Assembly (NCBI GenBank): GCA_013152795.1
Contig: JAADFS010000087.1
Span: 1 to 10,121 of the forward strand
Direction: 5' to 3'
From: Deferribacteres bacterium
GTDB lineage: Bacteria; Nitrospirota; Thermodesulfovibrionia; UBA6902
Length of the DNA stretch: 10,121 bases
The notes under the pieces were generated by a model. That model saw only the letters and a program-made list of their open reading frames with translations, searched no databases and was not told the DNA's origin. Shown here piece by piece: positions 1 to 6,752 of the stretch. Numbering within the stretch: position 1 is the first letter of the stretch; every line of letters begins with the position of its first letter. The position numbers and the translations under genes are program-made.

Positions 1-903
1 GTAAAGTGGTCTACTGATTACTTCATTATGGATATTTTCTATATAAAGGGCGATAAGTCCAAGGCATGTTAAAACAATGCCTGTAAGAAGGGTGTTTATA
101 ACAACCACAAATGAGAGAGAAGAAAAGTAGACAGGGTTAAATATGAAACGTACCGGAAACATTATCATTAATAAGGTACTGCTGAAAAATGTGATCAACA
201 GGCCGATAATTCCTGCGACCTTTAAGGGATAAGCTGAAAAGGATGTTATGCCGTTTATTGCAAGTCCGAGGAGTTTCCTGTATGAATAAACTGAATGGCC
301 GTTTTCTCTTGCAGATGCATTAAACTCAACATATTCCGTCTTGAACCCCAGCCAGTCGATTAGTCCGCGGTAAATTCTTGATCTCTCCGGCATTGTCTTG
401 AAGACATCGGCTACTTTTCTGTCAATCAACCTGAAGTCTGTAGTATGTGATATCATTTTGATCTGGGATATTTTGTTCATTGTCCAATAGAATAGCTTTG
501 AGCCGAGTTTTCTGTAGAGGGGATGTTGTATATTTTTTCTTGCAGCTATAACTATATCTGCTCCGTTTTCCCATTTTTTGAGCATCGCAGGAATTAACTC
601 AGGTGGATGTTGCAGGTCTGAGTCAATGGTTATAACAGCATCGGTATCGGCTGCTGCGACACCTGCACTTAAAGCAATTTCTTTTCCGAAATTTCTTGAA
701 AAATTTATTACCTTGACTTTCCTGTCACATGCTGCCAATTTCTGCAACACAAGAAAAGAGTTGTCATCACTGCCGTCGTTAACAAATATATATTCCCATC
801 GATAATTCTTTATGCATTTTGTAACACCTTCCAGCCGTTTATAAAGACTCCTGATATTCTCTTCTTCACAGTATACGGGAACAACGATAGATATTCTCTT
901 CAT
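1..903 (-). CDS. GtrB/ArnC/DPM1-like polyprenyl-phosphate glycosyltransferase (family 2), 3' end beyond the window
   Basis: Reading the minus strand from the ATG at 903-901 gives 301 codons open to the left edge. The N-terminus has the GT-A fold signatures of family 2: VPVYCEEENI (about 8-17), VNDGSDDNS (41-49), SRNFGKEIALSAG (69-81) and the metal-binding DSDLQHPPE (94-102). TDFRLID (155-161) and a variant of the RxxGxSxY motif (RENGHSVYS, 199-207) follow. Two hydrophobic segments (about 228-248 and 265-288) and the tail NEVISRPLY are typical of enzymes that move a sugar from a nucleotide donor to undecaprenyl phosphate at the inner membrane face. Family members are about 310-330 residues, so little is missing. 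The sugar and pathway (O-antigen glucosylation, lipid A or glycan modification) cannot be told from sequence. The gene is divergent from argH. The Shine-Dalgarno is weak (GAAGAT about 10 bases upstream). Confidence 0.92.
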   Translation of the reverse strand, partial: MKRISIVVPVYCEEENIRSLYKRLEGVTKCIKNYRWEYIFVNDGSDDNSFLVLQKLAACDRKVKVINFSRNFGKEIALSAGVAAADTDAVITIDSDLQHPPELIPAMLKKWENGADIVIAARKNIQHPLYRKLGSKLFYWTMNKISQIKMISHTTDFRLIDRKVADVFKTMPERSRIYRGLIDWLGFKTEYVEFNASARENGHSVYSYRKLLGLAINGITSFSAYPLKVAGIIGLLITFFSSTLLMIMFPVRFIFNPVYFSSLSFVVVINTLLTGIVLTCLGLIALYIENIHNEVISRPLY

Positions 904-1001
904 TTCGATATCTTCAAAATATTACCGTTTATGCGATACATTATTTTTTAACATCACTTTTCCTCTCAATTTATGCACTTCTCGACTTTTACCCTACGCA
1001 G

Positions 1002-1007
1002 ATTATA
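1002..1007 (-). promoter_or_regulatory. possible -10 box for the glycosyltransferase gene
   Basis: The minus strand reads a perfect TATAAT at 1007-1002, about 100 bases upstream of the glycosyltransferase ATG, implying a leader of roughly 90 bases. No good TTGACA-like -35 lies 16-18 bases further upstream, so this is only a candidate. Confidence 0.3.
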
Positions 1008-1489
1008 CACTACTTACATCCAATAAAGCTCCCGTTGTTTATCCATTATGTTGATCTTGCCCTCCTTTGCCCGCAGGTATCTTTTCTTTCATTACAATCT
1101 TTATAATCCAGATAATATAAAATGTCAACCCACAAAGCTCTGAGCATGGCCTCCGGAGGACAATGATTTGAGTGACAGCAATGATGGTTTTGTCATTTTA
1201 ATTCAATGAGTTAGAGTCTCTTGAGTGTGGCATGGAAAGAACTTTTTATTTACACTGAATTTGGAATATTCAACGTTGTGTGCATTTGGGTAACTATAAC
1301 ACTTCTTTGAACTCTAACCTGTTTTCGTTAATTGTCTCATGAGTAGTTAACAGCGTCAATCCCCGCAAAATATACTGCTCCGCCCTCTCGGTTACATTAA
1401 GACTGTAACCTGCGACGGATATAATAGTGGAAAAGTTGAAGGCTCAGCAGTTAGAAATTAACCAAATATGACCCGGCCTTTGCCGTTTA

Positions 1490-1508
1490 TTGTTCATATC
1501 ATGAACAA
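1490..1508. promoter_or_regulatory. perfect palindrome upstream of argH, candidate operator
   Basis: TTGTTCAT-ATC-ATGAACAA is an exact inverted repeat with 8-base arms and a 3-base spacer, 83 bases before the argH ATG. It lies upstream of the candidate argH promoter. Size and symmetry suit a dimeric regulator. It does not match the ArgR box (TGAAT-N4-ATTCA), so the regulator is unknown. Confidence 0.4.
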
Positions 1509-1554
1509 CATAATAGTTTACGGCTGTTTTGTCAAGACGTTCCCAGGCCTGAAC

Positions 1555-1584
1555 TTGACTACACGCAAAGGTAAGTTTTATCCT
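1555..1584 (+). promoter_or_regulatory. candidate argH promoter, possibly giving a leaderless mRNA
   Basis: TTGACT (1555-1560) and TATCCT (1579-1584) are 18 bases apart, a fair sigma70-type pair. The start point expected about 7 bases after the -10 falls at or next to the argH ATG at 1592. No Shine-Dalgarno lies at normal distance from that ATG, which agrees with leaderless initiation. This is inferred from sequence only. Confidence 0.35.
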
Positions 1585-1591
1585 TATCTTC

Positions 1592-3004
1592 ATGGAAAAA
1601 CCCTGGGGCGGCAGATTCAGCGAAAAAACAGAAGGCGCGGTTGAAGGCTTTACATCCTCCCTGTCAGCAGACATCCGGCTGTGGAAGTACGATATCCAGG
1701 GAAGTATCGCCCATGTGAAAATGCTCGGCAGGCAGAAGATCATCTCCAGAAAAGACGCTGAGACGATCATAAAAGGGCTGGAGGAGATCAGGGCCGAGAT
1801 TCAGGCCGGTAAGTTTGAATTCCATGACAGCCTCGAAGATGTGCACATGAACATAGAGCACGCCCTTATCGAAAAGACGGGTCCTGTGGGCGGTAAGCTC
1901 CATACGGCAAGAAGCCGTAATGACCAGGTGGCCCTTGACCTGAGGCTGTATCTCAGGGATGAGATATCCGCGATTTTAAGGTTGATTGCGGGCCTTCAGA
2001 AGGTCATTGTCGAGTCAGCCGAGAAATATATCGATATTATCATGCCCGGTTATACCCACCTGCAGAGGGCGCAGCCCGTGCTGCTTGCCCACCATCTGCT
2101 TGCATATCATGAGATGCTTGAACGCGACAGGGAGAGGTTCGAGGATTGCCTGAGAAGGGTCAATGTGATGCCCCTCGGCTCCGCTGCCCTGGCGGGCACA
2201 AGCCTGCCTGTTGACAGGGAGTACGTTGCAGGGCTTCTGAAGTTTCCCGCCATATCGGAAAACAGCATCGACGCCGTGTCCGACAGGGACTTTGCGATCG
2301 AGTTTATCTCCGTATCAGGCATATTGATGATGCACCTTTCGAGGCTTTCGGAAGAGATTATTCTCTGGAACAGCGACGAGTTCGGTTTTGTGGAACTGCC
2401 GGATGCCTTTACAACGGGCTCGAGCATCATGCCCCAGAAGAAAAACCCTGATGTCCTTGAGTTGATAAGGGGCAGGTCCGGCAGGGTCTGCGGGCATTTA
2501 ATGGCGATGCTGACCGTCATGAAGGGACTGCCGCTTGCGTATAACAGGGACATGCAGGAAGACAAGGAGCCCGTGTTTGACACCGTCGATACTCTGAAGT
2601 CATGCCTCGATATACTTATCATGATGTTTCCCCGGATAAGGTTTAAAAAGACACAGATGGAGAGGGCGGCCCGGGGGGGATTTCTTACAGCCACGGACAT
2701 TGCGGAGTATCTTGTAAGAAAAGGTATGCCTTTCAGGGACGCACACGCTGTCACGGGACGGATCGTGAAGTACTGCCTTGACAATAACAAAACACTCGAT
2801 ACCATTGAGCCGGATGAGCTGAAGGGCTTTTCCGGGCTGATCGACAGCGATATCACCGAATATATCACTGTGGAGAACTCCGTTAACGCCAAGAAATCTT
2901 TCGGCGGGACAGCAAGCCAGTTGGTGCGTGCGCGGATAAGAGATATAAAAAACAGGAGAAAACAGGGGCTTAAAGGTGAAAAACCGGCGGTACGGAAAAA
3001 ATAA
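1592..3004 (+). CDS. argH: argininosuccinate lyase
   Basis: This cytoplasmic enzyme splits argininosuccinate into arginine and fumarate, the last step of arginine synthesis. The start is secure because the protein opens with MEKPWGGRF, the usual ArgH N-terminus. Family motifs follow in order: HTARSRNDQVALD (about 103-115), the GYTHLQRAQP block containing the proposed general-acid/base histidine (H156), and the fumarase/aspartase superfamily signature GSSIMPQKKNPD (276-287), whose flexible loop carries the catalytic serine. The 470 residues are slightly longer than the usual 455-465, owing to a basic tail (KNRRKQGLKGEK...). The lipoprotein gene starts inside its last 29 bases, so the two are probably translationally coupled. 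argG is not in the window and there is no clear Shine-Dalgarno. Confidence 0.98.
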   Translation: MEKPWGGRFSEKTEGAVEGFTSSLSADIRLWKYDIQGSIAHVKMLGRQKIISRKDAETIIKGLEEIRAEIQAGKFEFHDSLEDVHMNIEHALIEKTGPVGGKLHTARSRNDQVALDLRLYLRDEISAILRLIAGLQKVIVESAEKYIDIIMPGYTHLQRAQPVLLAHHLLAYHEMLERDRERFEDCLRRVNVMPLGSAALAGTSLPVDREYVAGLLKFPAISENSIDAVSDRDFAIEFISVSGILMMHLSRLSEEIILWNSDEFGFVELPDAFTTGSSIMPQKKNPDVLELIRGRSGRVCGHLMAMLTVMKGLPLAYNRDMQEDKEPVFDTVDTLKSCLDILIMMFPRIRFKKTQMERAARGGFLTATDIAEYLVRKGMPFRDAHAVTGRIVKYCLDNNKTLDTIEPDELKGFSGLIDSDITEYITVENSVNAKKSFGGTASQLVRARIRDIKNRRKQGLKGEKPAVRKK

Positions 3005-3476
3005 GCTGTCCGGCATGTGGCGCTTGTCCGTTTTCGGGCTTCTGCTGCTTGTGCTACTTGCATCATGCGGCAGAAGGGGCGACCCTGTCGCACTCTCGCC
3101 GTATGACGGCAGGGTTATTGATAAAAACACAGGAGGCGATAATCATCGCGGTCAAGATAAGGTTATCAAAGAAAAACGGACAGGGTCGGAGAAGGCCGCT
3201 GTTATCACTCCGGACCGGCCGAGGGGGTTAAGGGGCGTGTATACGCAAAAGGGCGTTGTCCTTACATGGGATGAGATCATGGGAGAGGATGTCAGGTTGT
3301 ACAGGGTTTACCGCTCCACGGGCGGAGAGTACGTCCCGGCGGGGGATACGGTTACACCGGCATTCACTGACAGAAGCATAGAAAAGAACAGGAAATATTA
3401 TTACAGGGTGACAGCGGTTGCCGGCGCCGAGGGGCTCCCGTCAAAAGAGATTGAAATCGTAACGAAGGAACCTTGA
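2976..3476 (+). CDS. LptM/YifL-like lipoprotein with a fibronectin type III domain
   Basis: This is a predicted secreted lipoprotein of 166 residues. A strongly basic n-region and a hydrophobic stretch (FGLLLLVLLAS) end in a lipobox, LLAS-C with Cys31 as the lipidation site. CGRRGDPV follows, the hallmark of the tiny LptM/YifL lipoproteins often encoded directly after argH and before lysA. LptM in E. coli helps mature the LPS transporter LptD; whether that role applies here is unknown. Unlike YifL, a linker (about 40-77) leads to an FN3-like beta domain (about 78-166) with VVLTWDE, YRVYRS and YYYRVTAV. The GTG start at 2976 overlaps argH by 29 bases; ATG 3015 would also keep a working signal peptide and cannot be excluded. 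lysA is not downstream; gmhA is. Confidence 0.85.
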   Translation: MKNRRYGKNKLSGMWRLSVFGLLLLVLLASCGRRGDPVALSPYDGRVIDKNTGGDNHRGQDKVIKEKRTGSEKAAVITPDRPRGLRGVYTQKGVVLTWDEIMGEDVRLYRVYRSTGGEYVPAGDTVTPAFTDRSIEKNRKYYYRVTAVAGAEGLPSKEIEIVTKEP

Positions 3477-3481
3477 GAGAG

Positions 3482-3552
3482 GGAATCGCAGATAAAGCTT
3501 TTCCGGCAGCCTCCCTTGCCCGCTGGCGATGGTTTTTTGCCACTGTTTAAGG
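3482..3552 (+). repeat. palindromic repeat, copy A (direct)
   Basis: The first 28 bases (3482-3509) are identical to copy C at 8410-8437, and similarity continues without gaps for 66 bases, then to the end motif TTAAGG (copy C lacks one T just before it). The central hairpin is decayed here: one pair has become G-T and one C-C relative to copies B to D. It fills nearly all of the lipoprotein-gmhA gap. Confidence 0.85.
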
Positions 3553-3556
3553 ATTA

Positions 3557-4159
3557 GTGAAGCATAATATGAGAGAAAAGATAAAAAAGGCATTTAAGGA
3601 CAGTATAACCATCAAACAGAAGTTTGTTGATGAAAATATCGACACTATTATCGAGGTGTCCAATCTTCTTGCGGAGACATTCAACAGGGGCGGCAAGCTT
3701 CTGCTCTTCGGCAACGGGGGCAGCGCCAGTGACGCGTCTCATATCGCGGCCGAGTTTGTCAACAGGTTCAAAAAAGAGCGCCCGGCATTCCCTGCCATCG
3801 CCCTCAATACGGATACTGCTGTCCTGACTTCCATTGCAAACGATTATGATTATTCGGATGTTTTCGTACGCCAGTTAAAGGCCATTGCCCAGGAAGGCGA
3901 TGTTGTAATCGCCATAAGCACAAGCGGAAGCTCGGAGAATGTCATAAAGGCCGTTGATGCAGCAAGGATAAGGAAGCTGCGGACGATTGCGTTCACAGGC
4001 GCAAAGGGGGATAAACTGGCCTCCAGATGTGATTATATATTTGCCGTTCCATCCAACAATACTCCACGCATACAGGAGACCCATATCACCCTCGGCCATG
4101 TCCTCTGCCAGATGGTGGAGGAGATACTCTTTGAAGCCTACAGGCGAAGGGACGGGTAA
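3557..4159 (+). CDS. gmhA: phosphoheptose (sedoheptulose-7-phosphate) isomerase, SIS domain
   Basis: GmhA converts sedoheptulose 7-phosphate to D-glycero-D-manno-heptose 7-phosphate, the first step toward the heptoses of LPS core or other surface glycans. The 200 residues form one SIS domain: phosphosugar loop FGNGGSASDASHIAAEF (51-67, with E66 at the position of the catalytic glutamate), the second loop AISTSGSSENV (119-129), and the QETHITLGH motif (173-181) with the catalytic/metal-site histidine region. These separate GmhA from generic sugar isomerases; DiaA-like proteins are the nearest alternative. The start is GTG 3557 or ATG 3569; AAGGA at 3549-3553 is rather close to the first and far from the second. 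No other heptose genes are in the window, and the gene stands alone between two repeat-bearing gaps. Confidence 0.93.
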   Translation: MKHNMREKIKKAFKDSITIKQKFVDENIDTIIEVSNLLAETFNRGGKLLLFGNGGSASDASHIAAEFVNRFKKERPAFPAIALNTDTAVLTSIANDYDYSDVFVRQLKAIAQEGDVVIAISTSGSSENVIKAVDAARIRKLRTIAFTGAKGDKLASRCDYIFAVPSNNTPRIQETHITLGHVLCQMVEEILFEAYRRRDG

Positions 4160-4172
4160 CCCTGCTATTTCA

Positions 4173-4195
4173 CCTTAATGTTGCATAAACAGGCA
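4173..4195 (-). repeat. palindromic repeat family end, copy E (inverted, partial)
   Basis: The 17 bases from CCTTAATG to CATAAA match copy D (8267-8283) at 16 positions. The hairpin core that follows in D is degenerate here (ACAGGCA in place of TGGCAGG). Judged on its own it would be weak, but the position in a gap and the shared end sequence support it. Confidence 0.55.
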
Positions 4196-4200
4196 TAGGA

Positions 4201-4228
4201 GTTGCGAGTTCAAAGTTCTGAGTTAAGG
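4201..4228 (+). repeat. heptad array GTTNNNN x4
   Basis: GTTGCGA GTTCAAA GTTCTGA GTTAAGG: four consecutive 7-base units, each starting with GTT. A related array (GTTCAAA GTTCAGA GTTCTTT) lies at 8319-8339. Confidence 0.6.
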
Positions 4229-4254
4229 GTACAGAATGGAAATTTATGTTTTTC

Positions 4255-4282
4255 CTGCACCCCGCACCCTGACAACTGCACC
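4255..4282 (+). repeat. heptad array CTGCACC x4 (one unit diverged)
   Basis: CTGCACC CCGCACC CTGACAA CTGCACC: four 7-base units, two of them identical, with a different consensus from the neighbouring GTT array but the same period. Confidence 0.55.
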
Positions 4283-4283
4283 C

Positions 4284-4311
4284 TTTGTTTTATCGCTGCA
4301 ATGTTTATAAA
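4284..4311 (+). promoter_or_regulatory. possible promoter of the amidase operon
   Basis: TATAAA at 4306-4311 is a good -10 and TTTGTT at 4284-4289 a poor -35, 16 bases apart. It would give a leader of about 40 bases before ATG 4358. It sits directly after the CTGCACC array. Confidence 0.3.
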
Positions 4312-4357
4312 TACAGCGTAATGGAATATCGGTTGCCGGAAATGCTAATATTTGCAT

Positions 4358-5356
4358 ATGAAGAAAACGGCCTGTTTGTTGATATTTCTGCTTCTTTTGC
4401 CGGCAATCTCCAGGGCTGAGACCTATTACCTGAAACTGAGGGCCAGTTATCATCCCGGCTTCCTGAGAATAGTGCTGGAAGGTCCGGAATCCGTAATAAA
4501 AAGGGGGATAGTAAATCAAAAGGCACAGAGCGTGCTCGTTACCTTCCCGGATACGGATTTTACGATAAATGCGGAAAAAGGGGTGATTGTTTACAGAAAG
4601 ACGGACGACAATGCCGTCATGTTTTTCCCGGGGGCTTTCAGGGGCTTGAAGGTTTTTACCCTGAAATACCCGGCGAGGCTTGTTATAGATGTTTATAAGG
4701 ACGTAAGCAGAGGGAACATACTGTCTCCGGTGTCTCCCCCCGTGAAAAGACCCGAAGAGAAACCCGACGATGCTCTGCGCAAGGTCAGAACGGTTGTTAT
4801 TGATCCGGGACACGGAGGTTATGAAAGCGGTATGGTCAAGGATAATTACAGGGAGAAAAACGTTGTGCTGGATATAGCAAAAAAACTCCGCGTTCTTATA
4901 AACAGGGGCTCCTCCCGAGGTTTTCTTACGAGGGGCAGTGACCGCTTCATGACACAGGGTGAGAGGGTCAAGTTTGCAAACAACAGGAATGCTGATATCT
5001 TCATAAGCCTCCACATCGGCGACCACAGCGGCATTGTCATTTATGTGCCGGTGATTACAGGACATGTCCCGGATGCGGTAAAACCATATCTGGTCAACAA
5101 GGGACAGGAGGCATATATGAAAAGGACGGTAGCCCTCCTTAATGCCATGAAGGAGGCGGTTATGAGCAGGTTCGGGGCTGACTCGGTGTCAGTACGTCCG
5201 CTTCCATACAGTATTCTCTCCAGAATAGAGGCGGCGGCCCTGATGATTGAACTGCCCTCGTTTGAGGACGCTTACTATATCGAGGAACTCAAGACGGAAA
5301 TGGCCGATACGCTGTACAAGGGCCTGTATATCTATGAAGAAATCGGGACGAGGTAG
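4358..5356 (+). CDS. secreted N-acetylmuramoyl-L-alanine amidase (Amidase_3) with AMIN-like domain
   Basis: This zinc amidase cuts the bond between N-acetylmuramic acid and the L-alanine of the stem peptide, in the periplasm, usually during cell separation. From ATG 4358, MKKTACLLIFLLLLPAISRA is a Sec signal peptide likely cut before ETYY. Residues about 24-115 resemble an AMIN (peptidoglycan/septum targeting) beta domain; a Pro/Lys/Glu linker follows. The catalytic domain (about 143-330) keeps all expected residues: H152 (DPGHGG), E166 (YREKN), H219 (SLHIGD) and E298 (MIELPS). The usual S(I/L)HANA around the third ligand is SLHIGD here, and the domain is compact. A TTG two codons earlier is less likely as a start. 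No good Shine-Dalgarno is visible. Its last 23 bases overlap the GerMN gene. Confidence 0.92.
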   Translation: MKKTACLLIFLLLLPAISRAETYYLKLRASYHPGFLRIVLEGPESVIKRGIVNQKAQSVLVTFPDTDFTINAEKGVIVYRKTDDNAVMFFPGAFRGLKVFTLKYPARLVIDVYKDVSRGNILSPVSPPVKRPEEKPDDALRKVRTVVIDPGHGGYESGMVKDNYREKNVVLDIAKKLRVLINRGSSRGFLTRGSDRFMTQGERVKFANNRNADIFISLHIGDHSGIVIYVPVITGHVPDAVKPYLVNKGQEAYMKRTVALLNAMKEAVMSRFGADSVSVRPLPYSILSRIEAAALMIELPSFEDAYYIEELKTEMADTLYKGLYIYEEIGTR

Positions 5357-5924
5357 AGTAAGAAGGGCGCGCAGGAAGAAAAGGAGCATATGGCTCTTTA
5401 TGTTTGTCCTGCTCATAGCTTTTGCAGCCAGTACAGCCTTGAGTTATTTCTATTTCAAGGAAAAATTCTCCTTTGAATCATCATTTATTGCAGAAATCGA
5501 ATCAAGGTCTGCAAATGCAGGCTCCTCCACGCAGCGGCAGGACGAACTGAGGCTTTATGAGAGCAACGGCCACACCGCCGAAGTCGAAGGCGGAAGTATC
5601 TCCAGGAAAGACGCCCTGCTTGTTGCTGCAGAGGATGTCATCAGAAAACATCTGAAACCCTACAGGGTAAGGCTCCTGGACCTGTATATGGACAAGGAAG
5701 GGATAATTTACATAGACATCGGTAAGGAAATAAAGAGGAATTTCAGGGGGGATGCATACGAGGAATTAAAGATTATAGGCGAGCTTTACAAGGGGATCAA
5801 ATCGACTGTTCCAGGTTTCAGCGCCCTTAAGATTTTAATTGAGGGCAGGGAGGCGGAAAGCTTCGGCGGCCATATCGATATATCGAAACCGATAGGAGAA
5901 GAGATTGCAGAGAGTATCCGCTGA
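5334..5924 (+). CDS. membrane-anchored GerMN-domain protein
   Basis: This 196-residue protein probably sits in the inner membrane with its C-terminal domain outside. ATG 5334 (AAGGG 11 bases upstream) starts inside the amidase gene. A very basic cytoplasmic tail (about 12 Arg/Lys in the first 17 residues) precedes one membrane helix (IWLFMFVLLIAFAASTALSYF, about 19-39). A linker follows, then a GerMN-like domain (about 73-190) with YIDIGKEI and the terminal ILIEGREAE...GHIDIS pattern. GerMN domains were named from spore germination protein GerM but are common in non-spore-formers beside amidase genes, where a peptidoglycan-related role is assumed. The overlap with the amidase gene and the 1-base gap to murI support a shared envelope function. 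Its biochemical activity is unknown. Confidence 0.8.
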   Translation: MKKSGRGRVRRARRKKRSIWLFMFVLLIAFAASTALSYFYFKEKFSFESSFIAEIESRSANAGSSTQRQDELRLYESNGHTAEVEGGSISRKDALLVAAEDVIRKHLKPYRVRLLDLYMDKEGIIYIDIGKEIKRNFRGDAYEELKIIGELYKGIKSTVPGFSALKILIEGREAESFGGHIDISKPIGEEIAESIR

Positions 5925-5925
5925 G

Positions 5926-6735
5926 ATGCCCATAGGCATATTTGATTCCGGTGTCGGCGGCCTTACCGTCATGAAGGAGATAACAAGGCTGCTGCCTGAA
6001 GAGGATATTATCTATCTCGGCGATACGGCGAGGGTCCCCTACGGGATCAGGTCTCCGGAGACCGTCAGGAGATACTCGCTTGAAAATGCGGATTTTCTCA
6101 TGTCAAGGGGCGTAAAGATTCTGGTAATCGCATGTAATACATCATCCTCGGTAAGCCTCGACCTGCTCAGGGAAAGGCTCCCCGTTGCCGTCACCGGTGT
6201 GGTCGGCCCGGGGGCCAGGGCCGCGGCCTCCGCTACAAAACTAAAAAGAGTGGCGGTGATCGGAACAGAGACCACCATCAACAGCCGGGCATACGAGCGG
6301 GCCATCAAGGAGATTGATGATTCAATCAGGGTGACGGGCGTTGCCTGCCCCCTGTTTGTACCGATGATTGAAGAGGGATGGATTGAAGGTGAAGTTGTCA
6401 GGCTTACTGCGGAGAAATATCTGTCGCCTGTAAGATATAATGGTGTGGACTGCCTTGTACTGGGCTGCACACACTATCCCATCATAAAAGACGTGATAGA
6501 AGATGTGGTTAAAATCCGGTTGATAGATTCCGCGGCGGAGACGGCAAAAGAGGTGAGGCGGGTGCTGAAAGACACCGGCATGCTGCGCCGGGGCCACGGC
6601 AATGTGTCCAGGGAGTTTTTTGTTACTGACTCACCTGAGAAATTCGTATCTATCGGTGAGAGATTCCTGGGACGGAAGATACTTAATATTTCAAGGATTA
6701 ACCCGGAAGACACCCTGGAGGTTTATTCCGGTTGA
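5926..6735 (+). CDS. murI: glutamate racemase
   Basis: MurI turns L-glutamate into the D-glutamate needed for the second residue of the peptidoglycan stem peptide, in the cytoplasm. The ATG at 5926, one base after the GerMN stop, gives the canonical opening MPIGIFDSGVGG, with the conserved Asp7-Ser8. The two catalytic cysteines are present: C70 in ACNTSS and C181 in GCTHYP. GDTARVPYG (about 32-40) is also standard. Length 269 is normal. An upstream in-frame TTG at 5905 would add residues not seen in the family. The stop TGA at 6733-6735 lies just before rph. Confidence 0.97.
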   Translation: MPIGIFDSGVGGLTVMKEITRLLPEEDIIYLGDTARVPYGIRSPETVRRYSLENADFLMSRGVKILVIACNTSSSVSLDLLRERLPVAVTGVVGPGARAAASATKLKRVAVIGTETTINSRAYERAIKEIDDSIRVTGVACPLFVPMIEEGWIEGEVVRLTAEKYLSPVRYNGVDCLVLGCTHYPIIKDVIEDVVKIRLIDSAAETAKEVRRVLKDTGMLRRGHGNVSREFFVTDSPEKFVSIGERFLGRKILNISRINPEDTLEVYSG

Positions 6736-6738
6736 TGC

Positions 6739-6746
6739 GGGAGGAG
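6739..6746 (+). promoter_or_regulatory. strong Shine-Dalgarno that sets the rph start
   Basis: GGGAGGAG ends 6 bases before ATG 6753, so that ATG and not the earlier one at 6735 (in the same frame, overlapping the murI stop) is the likely rph start. Confidence 0.8.
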
Positions 6747-6752
6747 AATCTG

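Larger units (their letters stand above)
904..1591. other. 688-base divergent intergenic region, no supported gene
   Basis: This AT-rich stretch between the divergent glycosyltransferase and argH genes has no open frame that looks like a gene, no tRNA and none of the repeat copies seen further right. It contains a candidate -10 box for the left gene, a 19-base palindrome at 1490-1508, a candidate argH promoter at 1555-1584, and a minus-strand frame (1294-1591) open except for one TGA that might be a gene remnant. Confidence 0.7.
1294..1591 (-). pseudogene. possible decayed coding remnant of unknown family
   Basis: One minus-strand frame between argH and the TAG at 1296-1294 is broken only by a TGA at 1446-1444. 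The last 49 codons (1443-1297) read like ordinary protein, including VTERAEQYILRGLTLLTTHE and ending NRLEFKEVL. I do not recognise the family. The upstream half runs into antisense argH, so there is no proper start. A single stop in 99 codons can occur by chance, so this is weak. Confidence 0.2.
4160..4357 (+). other. intergenic region with a repeat end and two heptad arrays
   Basis: The gmhA-amidase gap holds no gene. At 4173-4189, CCTTAATGTTGCATAAA matches the inverted end found at 8267-8283 with one difference. Seven-base-period arrays follow at 4201-4228 and 4255-4282, then a candidate promoter. Confidence 0.75.

Noticed and set aside
1490..1508. Palindrome as an ArgR box
   Set aside because: The half-sites are TTCAT/ATGAA with a 3-base spacer, not TGAAT/ATTCA with a 4-base spacer.
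2107..3093. 328-codon minus-strand frame opposite argH
   Set aside because: It lies almost wholly antisense to a confidently identified ArgH. Its composition is Ser/Arg-rich and it shows no recognisable motif; such long antisense frames arise from codon bias.
4201..4282. CRISPR array
   Set aside because: Units are 7 bases with no spacers of CRISPR length and no cas genes nearby.
4244..5065. 273-codon minus-strand frame opposite the amidase gene
   Set aside because: Antisense to a gene with complete signal peptide and catalytic residues; no family motifs in the antisense product.
6735..6752. Earlier rph start at ATG 6735 overlapping the murI stop
   Set aside because: The strong Shine-Dalgarno lies between this ATG and ATG 6753, and RNase PH proteins start MRPDGR, which is at 6753.
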